From an uncultured Erwinia sp. (GTDB taxonomy: Bacteria > Pseudomonadota > Gammaproteobacteria > Enterobacterales > Enterobacteriaceae): 64,000 nt of DNA. Location: contig CAMIKG010000002.1 of the NCBI GenBank assembly GCA_946221915.1, forward strand, positions 130,511 to 194,510. Reading direction: 5' to 3'. The notes beneath the pieces were generated by a model. It searched no databases, had not been told where the DNA came from, and saw nothing but the letters and a program-made list of their open reading frames with translations. Within the stretch, counting starts at the first letter, position 1, and each line of letters opens with the position of its first letter. A program made the position numbers and the translations under genes. Below, one piece after another: positions 50,951-60,665 of the stretch.

Positions 50951-53857
50951 TTACTGGTGTGTGACCACAATCAGACGCAGCGCATCCAGACGCCAGCTGG
51001 CGTCGTTGAGGCTTTCCAGAACCTGGGCACGGTTAGTTTCCAGCGCCTCGATTTCATCCTCACGGATGTTCGGGTTGACGGCTTTTAGCGCCTCGAGGCG
51101 TGACAGCTCGGCGCTCAGCTTCTCATCTGCTTCCTGACGCGCGGCATCGATTATTACGCGCGCTTCCGCTGCTGCCTGGTCTTCCGACAGTTTCAGAATT
51201 TCATGCACATCCTGCTGCACGGCGTTGACCAGCTTGCTGGCAGTGTGGCGATTGACGGCGTTAAGCTGGCGGTTAAAGCTCTCGAATTCGACCTTCGCCG
51301 CCAGGTTGCTGCCTTTGCGATCGACCAGCATGCGGATCGGCGTTGGCGGCAGGAAGCGGGTCAGCTGCAACTGTTTCGGCGCCTGGGCTTCCACGACATA
51401 AATCAGCTCCAGCAGCAGAGTGCCAACCGGCAGCGCTTTATTTTTCAGCAGCGACAGCGCGCAGCTGCCGGTATCGCCAGAAAGGATCAGATCGAGACCG
51501 TTACGGATGATCGGATGCTCCCAGCTGACATACTGCGCATCTTCACGCGACAGCGCCTGGTTGCGATCGAAGGTGATGGTGCAGCCATCTTCCGGCAGAC
51601 CAGGGAAATCCGGCACCAGCATATGATCCCCTGGCGTCAGCACGATCAGATTATCGCTGCGATCTTCCTGATTAATGCCGACAATATCGAACAGGTTGAG
51701 CGCGAAGTTCACCAGATTGGTGTCGCTGTCCTGCGCGGCGATCTGCTCCGCCAGCGCCAGCGCCTGCTCACCGCCATTGGAGTTCAGCTCCAGCAGGCGG
51801 TCACGACCCTGTTCCAGCTGGGTTTTAATCGCGTCATGTTCGCTGCGGCACTGCTGGATAAATTCGTCCAGCCCATCCACGCTCTCCGGCGCGGCCAGGT
51901 ACTCCACCAGCTGGCTATAGACCTTGTCATAGATTGCGCGGCCGGTCGGGCAGGTATGCTCAAAGGCGTCGAGACCTTCGTGATACCAGCGCACCAGCAC
52001 CGACTGCGCGGTTTTTTCCAGGTAAGGCACCATAATCTGGATATCATGCGCCTGACCGATACGGTCCAGACGGCCAATACGCTGCTCCAGCAGATCCGGG
52101 TTAAACGGCAGGTCGAACATCACCAGACGGCTGGCGAACTGGAAGTTGCGTCCTTCCGAGCCAATTTCCGAGCACAGCAAAACCTGCGCGCCGCCGTCTT
52201 CCGTGGCAAAGTACGCCGCGGCGCGGTCACGCTCGATGATCGATAACCCTTCATGGAACACCGCCGCGCGAATACCTTCGCGTTCACGCAGTACCTGCTC
52301 CAGTTGCAGCGCGGTGGCGGCTTTGGCGCAGATCACCAGCACCTTTTCGTCACGGTTGCTGGTGAGATAGCCGAGCAGCCATTCGACGCGCGGATCGAAG
52401 TTCCACCAGGTGCCGCTGTCGCCTTCAAATTCCTGATAAATCTGCTCCGGATAGAGCATATCGCGTGCGCGTTCATCGACCGATTTACGTGCGCCCATAA
52501 TGCCGGAGACCTTAATCGCCGTCTGATACTGCTGCGGCAGCGGCAGGCGAATCTGGTGCAGTTCACGTTGCGGGAAGCCTTTGACGCCGCTGCGGGTGTT
52601 ACGGAACAGCACGCGGCTGGTGCCGTGGCGGTCCATCAGCATGCTGATCAGTTCCTGACGCGCCTGCAGTTTGCCCTCACGTGAGCTGTTCGCCACCTGC
52701 AGCAGCGGCTCGATATCCTGCTCGCCCACCAGCTCGTTGAGCACGTTCATCTCATCGGCTGAGAGCGCTTTATCGGCCAGCAGCATCGCCACTGCATCGG
52801 CGACCGGGCGGTACTGCTGCTGCTCAGCGACAAACTGCGCGAAATCGTGGAAACGGTTCGGATCGAGCAGGCGCAGACGCGCAAAGTGGCTGGCCATCCC
52901 CAGCTGCTCTGGCGTTGCGGTCAGTAGCAGCACGCCCGGAATGCGTTCGGCCAGCTGCTCAATCACCTGATATTCGCGGCTGACTTCCTCTTCGCTCCAT
53001 GCAAGGTGGTGCGCTTCATCGACAATCAGCAGATCCCACTCGGCATCCGCCATTTTCTCCAGGCGCTGTTTGTTGCGGCGCACAAAATCGAGAGAACAGA
53101 TCACCAGCTGCTCAGTCTCAAAGGCGTTGTCGCTGTCGTGCTGCGCTTCGGCGTAGCGCTCATCGTCAAACAGTGAGAAGTGCAGGTTAAAGCGGCGCAG
53201 CATCTCCACCAGCCACTGGTGTTGCAGGGTTTCCGGCACCACAATCAGTACGCGCTCGGCGCGGCCCGCCAGCAGCTGCTGATGGATAATCATGCCCGCT
53301 TCAATGGTTTTACCCAGACCCACTTCATCCGCCAGCAGCACGCGCGGCGCATGGCGGCGGCCAACATCGTGTGCGATATGTAACTGGTGCGGGATCAGGT
53401 TGGTGCGCATGCCGCGCAGGCCGCTGATCGGCAGACGGTACTGCTCACTCTGGTATTTGCGCGCGCGGAAACGCAGGGCAAAGCGGTCCATGCGATCGAG
53501 CTGACCGGCAAACAGGCGATCCTGCGGCTTACTGAACACCAGTTTGCTGTCCAGCATCACTTCGCGCAGGATAACGTCGTCTTCGTCAGTATCCAGACGT
53601 TTGCCGACATACACCATCAGGCCGTTTTCATTGCGTGCTTCCGCCACTTCCAGCTGCCAGCCTTCATGGCTGGTCACGGTGTCGCCGGGATTGAACATCA
53701 CGCGGGTGATTGGAGAATCATTTCTGGCATAGAGACGGTTTTCACCCGTGGCCGGGAACAGTAAGGTCACCATACGTGCATCCAGGGCAACCACGGTTCC
53801 CAGTCCAAGTTCGCTTTCCGTATCGCTGATCCAGCGTTGACCAAGTGTAAAAGGCAT
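50951..53857 (-). CDS. rapA: RNA polymerase-associated ATPase RapA (HepA)
   Basis: Swi2/Snf2 translocase that recycles stalled RNA polymerase. 968 residues as in E. coli: N-terminal Tudor-like domains, ATPase motifs DEVGLGKTIEAGM (I), VIVPETLQHQWLVEM, DEAHH (II), LLLTATPEQLG (III), and helicase C motifs (CSEIGSEGRNFQFA, EQRIGRLDRIGQAHD). It lies between rluA and polB as in E. coli. Confidence 0.99.
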   Translation of the reverse strand: MPFTLGQRWISDTESELGLGTVVALDARMVTLLFPATGENRLYARNDSPITRVMFNPGDTVTSHEGWQLEVAEARNENGLMVYVGKRLDTDEDDVILREVMLDSKLVFSKPQDRLFAGQLDRMDRFALRFRARKYQSEQYRLPISGLRGMRTNLIPHQLHIAHDVGRRHAPRVLLADEVGLGKTIEAGMIIHQQLLAGRAERVLIVVPETLQHQWLVEMLRRFNLHFSLFDDERYAEAQHDSDNAFETEQLVICSLDFVRRNKQRLEKMADAEWDLLIVDEAHHLAWSEEEVSREYQVIEQLAERIPGVLLLTATPEQLGMASHFARLRLLDPNRFHDFAQFVAEQQQYRPVADAVAMLLADKALSADEMNVLNELVGEQDIEPLLQVANSSREGKLQARQELISMLMDRHGTSRVLFRNTRSGVKGFPQRELHQIRLPLPQQYQTAIKVSGIMGARKSVDERARDMLYPEQIYQEFEGDSGTWWNFDPRVEWLLGYLTSNRDEKVLVICAKAATALQLEQVLREREGIRAAVFHEGLSIIERDRAAAYFATEDGGAQVLLCSEIGSEGRNFQFASRLVMFDLPFNPDLLEQRIGRLDRIGQAHDIQIMVPYLEKTAQSVLVRWYHEGLDAFEHTCPTGRAIYDKVYSQLVEYLAAPESVDGLDEFIQQCRSEHDAIKTQLEQGRDRLLELNSNGGEQALALAEQIAAQDSDTNLVNFALNLFDIVGINQEDRSDNLIVLTPGDHMLVPDFPGLPEDGCTITFDRNQALSREDAQYVSWEHPIIRNGLDLILSGDTGSCALSLLKNKALPVGTLLLELIYVVEAQAPKQLQLTRFLPPTPIRMLVDRKGSNLAAKVEFESFNRQLNAVNRHTASKLVNAVQQDVHEILKLSEDQAAAEARVIIDAARQEADEKLSAELSRLEALKAVNPNIREDEIEALETNRAQVLESLNDASWRLDALRLIVVTHQ

Positions 53858-54010
53858 AGATTGTTGGCTCGATTCTCGTAATGAAGAGTACTAACCACGC
53901 GCTCAGGGCAATAGTATGGCGGCCAGACGCAGAGGGTCTGGCTGGCAATGCCGAACGGTGAAATGAAGAAAGGGCGCTATGGTACTGGAAGGTAACGCGT
54001 TCGTCACCTG

Positions 54011-56371
54011 TCAAAACAGCCCTAACTGTCCGGTAATGAGTGTAGCAAAATCATCGCCGACAAACGGCAGGATACCCTCAGCCACCGGCTGCAACTGGCG
54101 TGTAAGGTAGTGATCGTAATCAAGCGGCGTGACGCGCGCTTCCAGCGGTTCCGGGCCAGAAGTGGCCATCACATATTTTATGGAACCGCGATTCTGATAC
54201 TGCAGCGGACGTCCCAGTTTACGGTTTTGTTCATCCGCCAGCCGCGCGGCGCGCACGTGCGGCGGCACATTGCGTTCATACTCGTTCAGGGGGCGGCGCA
54301 GCTGTTTTTTATACACCAGGCGATCATCGAGTTCGCCATCAAGCAACTGGCGCACGGTTTCGCGAATAAAATCCTGATACGGCTGATGCAAAAAAATGCG
54401 CTGGTACAGCTCCTGCTGGAACTGTTGCGCCAGCGGCGTCCAGTCAGTGCGCACGGTCTCCAGTCCTTTAAACACCATCTGCTGCTGACCATTGGCAGTG
54501 ATAAAACCGGCATAACGTTTTTTACTGCCTTGCTCGGCACCGCGAATGGTCGGCATCAGAAAACGGCTGAAATGGGTTTCAAACTCCAGCTCCAGCGCGC
54601 TTTCCAGTCCATACTGCTGCTGTAAATGATCGCGCCACCACTGGTTGACTTTGCTCACCAGCTGGCGGCCAATTGCGCTGGCCTGCTCTTCGCTGTGGGC
54701 GGACTTCAGCCAGACAAAGGTGGAGTCGGTATCGCCATAAATCACATCGTAGCCTTCCGCCTCAATCAGTTCGCGCGTCAGGCGCATAATCTCATGACCA
54801 CGCAGGGTGATGGAGGAGGCCAGCCGCGGATCGAAGAAGCGGCAGGCGCTGGTGCCCAGCACGCCGTAAAAGGCGTTCATAATGATTTTCAGCGCCTGCG
54901 ACAGCGGCTTGTTGCCCTGTTTTTTTGCCGCTTCGCGTCCCTGCCAGATTTGCTGCACAATGCCGGGAAGACAGTGTTCACTGCGTGAGAAACGCGCGTG
55001 GCGGAAGCCAGGCACGGAATGGGCATCGTCCGGAGTGGCCAGTCCGGCCACCAGTCCCACCGGGTCAATCAGGAAACTGCGGATAATCGACGGATACAGA
55101 CTCTTGTAGTCGAGTACCAGCACCGAATCGTACAATCCGGGACGTGAATCCATCACATAGCCGCCGGGGCTGGCTTCCGGTGCGACTTCGCCCAGATTCG
55201 GCGCCACATAGCCGATGCGATGCATACGTGGCAGATAGAGATGGGTAAACGACGCAACGGAACCGCCATGGCGATCCACCGCCAGTCCGTTGACCGACGC
55301 GCGTTCCAGCAGGAAAGGCATCAGCTGGGTATGGTGAAAAATACGCGTCACCAGCTCGCAGTCTTTCAGGTTATAACGCGCCAGCGCCGGTTTATCACTG
55401 GCAAAGCGCTGGTTGATCTCCTCCATGCGCTGCCACGGATTATCAATCGCCTTGCCTTCGCCCAGCAGTTCGCGCGACACCGCTTCAAGGCTGAAGGAGG
55501 AGAAGTTCCAGAAGGCGGATTTCAGCGCTTCAATGCCGTCAATAATCAGCCGCCCGGTGGCCTGAGCGAAAAATACGCCGGGTTTAAAGCCATGTTCGCG
55601 CCACTCCAGCGGCTGTTGATCGCGGCCAAAACGCAGCGGGATGCCGTAACGGTCGGCGTGCTTCTGCAGCACACGCAGGTCAAACTGCACTACGTTCCAG
55701 CCAATCACCACGTCCGGGTCGTACTGCTGCAGCCAGGCGTTAAGTTTCTCCAGCAGCTGTGGGCGGCTGTCGACATATTCGAGGTTGAAGTCCAGCTGAC
55801 TGGCATCGCCATTTGCCGGGCCGAGCATATACACATCGCGCCGTCCGCAGCCTTCCAGGCCAATACAGTAAAGCTCGCCGTGCTGGGTGGTTTCGATATC
55901 CAGCGACAGCCATTTCAGCGCCGGGCGATAGTCAGGATGCGGTTTCAGCCTGGCATTAACCAGCTGGCTGCCGGAAGGCTGGCCGCTGAACCAGACCGGC
56001 GCGGTGATAAAACGCTCCATCAGAAAGCGTTCCGGCGGGCGGATATCGGCTTCATACACCGTAATACCCTGTTCACGCAGCAACTTTTCCAGCCGCTGCA
56101 GCTGGCGATACTGACGGCAGTAGAGCGCAAAGACCGGGCGCAGGCGGAAATCTTTCAGCTCCAGTGTGGCAATGCGGTAGTGGCGTTCATCTGCCAGCAG
56201 CTGCTGCACGCGCGGCAGAAACTCCTGCGGAATGAAAGCGACGGCTTCCTGTTCTGGCAACACCAGCCGTTGCGGCCCGTTGTCGGTCGCCAGCCACAGC
56301 ACCACTTCGCAGCCGGAAGCGGTATCGCGCCAGTGGCGTGTCAGTAAAAAACCTGCGCGTGCGTTGTCCAC
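54011..56371 (-). CDS. polB: DNA polymerase II
   Basis: SOS-inducible family B replicative/repair polymerase with 3'-5' proofreading. 786 residues: exonuclease motif LSLDIETTQHGELY, polymerase motifs DYKSLYPSIIRSF (A), KIIMNAFYGVLG (B) and YGDTDSTFV (C). The start is GTG at 56371 (MDNARAGFLLTRHWRD). A LexA-like box is 40 bases upstream. It is the last conserved gene before the type VI module. Confidence 0.98.
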   Translation of the reverse strand: MDNARAGFLLTRHWRDTASGCEVVLWLATDNGPQRLVLPEQEAVAFIPQEFLPRVQQLLADERHYRIATLELKDFRLRPVFALYCRQYRQLQRLEKLLREQGITVYEADIRPPERFLMERFITAPVWFSGQPSGSQLVNARLKPHPDYRPALKWLSLDIETTQHGELYCIGLEGCGRRDVYMLGPANGDASQLDFNLEYVDSRPQLLEKLNAWLQQYDPDVVIGWNVVQFDLRVLQKHADRYGIPLRFGRDQQPLEWREHGFKPGVFFAQATGRLIIDGIEALKSAFWNFSSFSLEAVSRELLGEGKAIDNPWQRMEEINQRFASDKPALARYNLKDCELVTRIFHHTQLMPFLLERASVNGLAVDRHGGSVASFTHLYLPRMHRIGYVAPNLGEVAPEASPGGYVMDSRPGLYDSVLVLDYKSLYPSIIRSFLIDPVGLVAGLATPDDAHSVPGFRHARFSRSEHCLPGIVQQIWQGREAAKKQGNKPLSQALKIIMNAFYGVLGTSACRFFDPRLASSITLRGHEIMRLTRELIEAEGYDVIYGDTDSTFVWLKSAHSEEQASAIGRQLVSKVNQWWRDHLQQQYGLESALELEFETHFSRFLMPTIRGAEQGSKKRYAGFITANGQQQMVFKGLETVRTDWTPLAQQFQQELYQRIFLHQPYQDFIRETVRQLLDGELDDRLVYKKQLRRPLNEYERNVPPHVRAARLADEQNRKLGRPLQYQNRGSIKYVMATSGPEPLEARVTPLDYDHYLTRQLQPVAEGILPFVGDDFATLITGQLGLF

Positions 56372-56410
56372 CCGGAACCCTTTGTCATGTTAACTGTGGC
56401 TAAGAATAGC

Positions 56411-56426
56411 ATGTTTATTTATACAG
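56411..56426 (-). promoter_or_regulatory. LexA-like SOS box of polB
   Basis: On the minus strand CTGTATAAATAAACAT matches the LexA consensus CTGT-N8-ACAG except the last base. E. coli polB (dinA) is LexA-controlled with a box in the same position. Confidence 0.72.
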
Positions 56427-56573
56427 TTCTCGCCTTCTCCCCGCACAATGGGACGGGCGTCGCCTGGCGCACTGTACCAGCAGCTGCTATAACCTGGATG
56501 CACGCACACGTATCACGGACAGATACCGAAAAAGCACCTGGCTGGCGCCAGGCTCACGATAAGGATATTTCGC

Positions 56574-58415
56574 ATGGAACGCGTTGTGATAGTCCACACC
56601 CCGCTGGGCGACGATCGCCTGCTGTTCAAGGCCTTACAGGGCACAGAGCAGCTCTCCACACTGTATGAATTCACCATTGAGTTATTGAGCACTGACCATC
56701 ACCTGGCTCTGTCTCCTTTGCTGGGCGAGACACTAACGGTCGAGCTTATCCCTGAAAGCGCGCCGTCGCGTTATTTTACCGGCGTGATTGCGCAAATCAG
56801 CTATCTCGGTCGTGAAGAGCATGGCGAGCGTTACGCACGCTATCTGGCGATCATCCGTCCCGCCTTGTGGTATCTGACGCAAAACCGCGACTGCCGCATC
56901 TGGCAGGAGAAAACTGTACCCGAGATCCTCTGCGATGTGCTGCGTCGTCACGGTGTCCCGTTTCGCAACCGGCTCAGCTGGCACTATCGTTGCTGGCAGT
57001 ATTGTGTGCAGTATCAGGAGAGCGACTTCGCCTTTATCAGCCGCCTGATGGAGCATGAAGGTATCTGTTACTGGTTTGAGCATCAGCCGGACCGTCAGGT
57101 GATGGTGCTGGCGGATGCGCCACAGGCGCACGGCGCGCTGCCCGGCAGGGAACAGCACCTGCTGCAGCGTTCCGATACCACCCGCTGGCAACTCAGCCAC
57201 AACATCGCCCCGGCACTCTGCAGCCTTGATGACTATGACTTCCGCCAGCCGCGCGCAAATCTGCTCGCGGCCCGACAAAACCCTGACTCCTGCGCCACGG
57301 TTCACAGCGAGATGTTCGACTGGCCGGGGCATTTTACCGATCGACAGCAGGGCGAGTTCTATGCGCGGGTACGTCAGCAGGAGTGCGCCGCGCGCCAGCA
57401 GCAGCTGACCGGCAGCACGGATACCTGCGCGATTGCCTGCGGTTATCTGTTTACACTGGAGGACAGCACACGGCCAGCGGATGAGCGGCACTGGCTGGCG
57501 GTGAGCACGACCTGGTCGCTGAGCGCGAATCCGTATGCCAGCGGCAGTGGCATGGGCGGTGAGCTGGTGGTGGCATTCACCGCGACGCCTGCCGCCACGC
57601 ACTGGCGCCCGGCACGCACCACGCCATGGCCGAAAACACACGGCCCGCAAACTGCGGAGGTGGTGGGACCGCCAGGCGAAACCGTCTGGACCGATCAGTA
57701 TGGTCGGGTCAGGCTGCAGTTTCGCTGGGATCGCTATGGCACCAGCAACGATATGAGCTCCTGCTGGGTAAGGGTCGCCAGCAGCTGGGCGGGCTGGCGT
57801 TACGGCACGATCCAGGTGCCGCGCATGGGTGAGGAGGTGCTGGTGGACTTTATCAATGGCGATCCGGATCGGCCGGTAATTATCGGTCGCGTATATAACC
57901 AGCAAAATATGCCGCCATGGCCGCTGCCGGAGGCGGCCTGCCGCAGCGGGCTAATGTCGCACAGCTGCGCTGACGCCAGCGACCATGCCAGCTACTGGTT
58001 TGTCGATGATGCCGCTGGCGAAGAGTCCTTCTCCCTGCACGCCGGGCGCGATATGCGTATCACCGCAGGCAGTACGCTGCATATCTCCTCGCCGGAAAAA
58101 ATCACCCTGAAAAGTGAAAGCGCGGTGGAAATCGATGCGCCCAGCAGCAGCCTGAATACCCGTAACACCGCCTATACCACCACCGGTTTTAACGTTGGCA
58201 TTACCGGGCTGGATATCAAAATGAATGCCGCGACGGTCACCAGTACGCTGTCCAGCAACGATATTAAAGGGGTGGCCTGTAACGTGACGGGAATAGCGAT
58301 ATCAAAAAGCGGGGTGGAGATGAAAACCAGCGGCGTGAAGTACAGCTTCTCTGAGCTGCACAACGATATCTCTGCCGTGCGCACCCTGATGAGCGGCGTT
58401 TTTCTCTATATGTGA
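56574..58415 (+). CDS. vgrG: Type VI secretion spike protein VgrG
   Basis: 613 residues, gp27-gp5-like trimeric spike (TssI) that caps the Hcp tube and carries effectors into target cells. N-terminal gp27-like part (LYEFTIELLSTDHHLAL ... QYQESDFAFISRLMEHEGICYWFEH), OB-fold region with WVRVASSWAGWRYGTIQVPRMGEEVLVDFINGD..., then a short beta-helix spike (about 490-600). No catalytic C-terminal extension, so it is a carrier, not an evolved VgrG. ATG 56574 follows AAGGATA. It is the first gene of a five-gene module; no TssA-M structural genes are in this window, so it depends on a type VI apparatus elsewhere. Confidence 0.93.
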   Translation: MERVVIVHTPLGDDRLLFKALQGTEQLSTLYEFTIELLSTDHHLALSPLLGETLTVELIPESAPSRYFTGVIAQISYLGREEHGERYARYLAIIRPALWYLTQNRDCRIWQEKTVPEILCDVLRRHGVPFRNRLSWHYRCWQYCVQYQESDFAFISRLMEHEGICYWFEHQPDRQVMVLADAPQAHGALPGREQHLLQRSDTTRWQLSHNIAPALCSLDDYDFRQPRANLLAARQNPDSCATVHSEMFDWPGHFTDRQQGEFYARVRQQECAARQQQLTGSTDTCAIACGYLFTLEDSTRPADERHWLAVSTTWSLSANPYASGSGMGGELVVAFTATPAATHWRPARTTPWPKTHGPQTAEVVGPPGETVWTDQYGRVRLQFRWDRYGTSNDMSSCWVRVASSWAGWRYGTIQVPRMGEEVLVDFINGDPDRPVIIGRVYNQQNMPPWPLPEAACRSGLMSHSCADASDHASYWFVDDAAGEESFSLHAGRDMRITAGSTLHISSPEKITLKSESAVEIDAPSSSLNTRNTAYTTTGFNVGITGLDIKMNAATVTSTLSSNDIKGVACNVTGIAISKSGVEMKTSGVKYSFSELHNDISAVRTLMSGVFLYM

Positions 58416-58424
58416 TGGTGGCCG

Positions 58425-60665
58425 ATGAAAATCATTAAACCGTTGCGGCTGGGCGTGTTAAGCCAGCCTTTGCGCTGGCAGGACAGCGATCATCTGGGGA
58501 TCTCGCTGCTGGCATTAACCGATATGAGCGCCGCGCCTCAGCTGCGTCCGGAGTGCGAGTTGTGGCAGCTGGCCGCCAGTGAATTCACCGACGGCAACGG
58601 CGTGCTGGGTCAGGCGATACCGAAAATCTGCGCTGAGTACCTCATCAGCGGCTATGCCTTTCCCGCAGGCACGGCGGAGGTGGAGGCCGGTATTGAGATT
58701 GGCGGACTGCGTAAAACGCAGCATATTGCCAGCAGTAAGGAACAGGAAGCGCAGCCAGCCACAGATTTTGCGCCGCTCAATTTACAGGATGCACGCCGCC
58801 TGAGGTGTCTTGGTCAGCAGTATGACGAACGCTGGTTGCAGGAGGAGTATCCTGCATTCGCCCGCGATAGCGACTGGCGGTTGTTTAATACCGCCCCTGA
58901 AGATCAGTGGTGGCCTGAAGAGCAGGCGCTGCCTGCAGAGGCCGGGTGGTGTATCCGCAATATGCATCCCCGGCAGCCGGTGCAACAGGGGCGGTTGCCG
59001 CCGTGGCAGGCGCGCTGTTTTATCAACCGTCAGCAACCGCCGCAGCTGGAAGAGGCCGTGCTGCGTGCTACCACCGTGTGGTTTTTCCCTCACCGCGAGC
59101 AAATGATATTGATCTGGCAGGGCAGGATGGCAATTGCGCAGGATGACGCAGCAGATGTACTGCAGCTGATGCCTGCCCTGGAAACCGCCGACGCCATGCG
59201 TCCGCTACAGCATTATCAGCAGGTGTTGTTACAGCGGCTGGATAAGCAGCAGGCAGCGCCGTGCGAAGAGGATTTACTACCGCCGTCGTTGGTGGGGCCA
59301 TGGCTGGACACCCAGCCCGGTGACACCGGGCGGGCTATCCATGCAACGCTGGAACGTCGTCAGCATGAGCTGCGTGAGCAACACCGCGAGCGGCTGGCGC
59401 AGCGCGGCTGGGAGATTGATCAACTCATCCCGCAACCCGAGGCCACAGAGTTACCCTCCGCACAGCGGTTGCCGGAGGTGATGGCGCATCTTGAGCAGCA
59501 GGCGGCGGCAAGGCAGGCGGATGCGCAACAGCGGCTGCAATCACTGGCGCGTCCGCAGGCATCCGATGACGCAGCGTCGGGCATGCAACAGATGCAGACA
59601 CTGCTGCAGCGTCACGGCGACCAGTTCAGCGCAGCGCAACGGGCGGAGATCAGTGCATCCCTGCATCAGCTGCGCCTGATATGCACACCGGAGCAGGAAG
59701 CGCCGCCGGATATCGCCCGATCCCGGCAGCTGCGTCAGCAGGTGCTGGCGATCATGGCGGGCAACCGCGATTTCAGCGATCTGGATCTGAGCGGGGTGGA
59801 TCTGTCGCAGCTTGATCTCTCTGGTGCGAATTTCTCACGCACCCTGCTGACGCAGGCCCGGCTGCAGCACACCCGTTTGTGCGCTGCGCGATTCGAACAC
59901 ACCTCGCTGGCGGCAGCGCACATCAGTGATTGCGATTTCTCGGGTGCGCAGTTCATTGGCTGTAACTGGCGGCAGGCGCAGTTTACCGATTGTCGTTTTG
60001 CGCGGGCACATCTGCGCGATATGTCATGGCAGGAGGCGCAGTTTGACCGGGTGTGTTTTCAGCAGGCAACGCTGGAAAACCTGCTGCTGCCTGAGTTGCG
60101 GCTTAATCACGCCGATTTTCGTGCGGCGACGCTAAAAAAAGTGGTGCTGCAGTGCTGCCAGTTGCAGCATGCCGATTTTTCCCACGCCACTCTGATCGGG
60201 TGTGCGCTGGTCAGCTGCCAGGCGCAGCACAGCCGTTTTCGTCAGGCATCGCTGCGGGAGTGTGCCTTTACCGCTGACAGCGCCTGCCAGTGCGCGGATT
60301 TCACTCTTGCCAGCCTGAGCCAGTGCAATCTGCGTCAGCTGGCGCTGGATCATGCCTGTTTTCACCAGGCGCGGCTGGAGAACTGCGATCTGAGTGAAGC
60401 CCGTTGCCAGTATGCCGATCTCAGCCGCAGCCAGCTGGCGGGCAATCTGTTTATTCGCACCGATTTACGCCATGCCACGCTGACTGACAGCAATCTGATC
60501 GGCGCACTGTTGCAGAAAAGCCTGCTGGACGGCGCGAATCTGGCGGGCGCTAACCTGTTTCGCGCCGATGTGTCGCAATCGACGCTGAATCCGGCAACAC
60601 AGCTGGGCGAGGCTTATACCCGGCGCATGAAAGTGTGGCCGCGACAGCAGCAGGTGACGCCATGA
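58425..60665 (+). CDS. DUF2169-pentapeptide repeat fusion (type VI adaptor/effector candidate)
   Basis: 746 residues. The N-terminal part (about 1-300; LRLGVLSQPLRW, EYLISGYAFP, AGWCIRNMHPRQP) fits DUF2169, a type VI effector-adaptor domain. A Gln/Arg-rich linker (about 310-440) follows, then a right-handed quadrilateral beta-helix of pentapeptide repeats (about 445-735; LSGVDLSQLDLSGANF ... LLDGANLAGANLFRADVS). It starts 9 bases after vgrG and overlaps the next gene by 4 bases (ATGA). Whether the helix acts as cargo mount or as a toxin-like gyrase mimic is unknown. Confidence 0.85.
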   Translation: MKIIKPLRLGVLSQPLRWQDSDHLGISLLALTDMSAAPQLRPECELWQLAASEFTDGNGVLGQAIPKICAEYLISGYAFPAGTAEVEAGIEIGGLRKTQHIASSKEQEAQPATDFAPLNLQDARRLRCLGQQYDERWLQEEYPAFARDSDWRLFNTAPEDQWWPEEQALPAEAGWCIRNMHPRQPVQQGRLPPWQARCFINRQQPPQLEEAVLRATTVWFFPHREQMILIWQGRMAIAQDDAADVLQLMPALETADAMRPLQHYQQVLLQRLDKQQAAPCEEDLLPPSLVGPWLDTQPGDTGRAIHATLERRQHELREQHRERLAQRGWEIDQLIPQPEATELPSAQRLPEVMAHLEQQAAARQADAQQRLQSLARPQASDDAASGMQQMQTLLQRHGDQFSAAQRAEISASLHQLRLICTPEQEAPPDIARSRQLRQQVLAIMAGNRDFSDLDLSGVDLSQLDLSGANFSRTLLTQARLQHTRLCAARFEHTSLAAAHISDCDFSGAQFIGCNWRQAQFTDCRFARAHLRDMSWQEAQFDRVCFQQATLENLLLPELRLNHADFRAATLKKVVLQCCQLQHADFSHATLIGCALVSCQAQHSRFRQASLRECAFTADSACQCADFTLASLSQCNLRQLALDHACFHQARLENCDLSEARCQYADLSRSQLAGNLFIRTDLRHATLTDSNLIGALLQKSLLDGANLAGANLFRADVSQSTLNPATQLGEAYTRRMKVWPRQQQVTP

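Noticed and set aside
56574..58415. Evolved VgrG with toxin domain
   Set aside because: The C-terminal part is repetitive beta-helix only, ending SGVFLYM, with no enzymatic motif.
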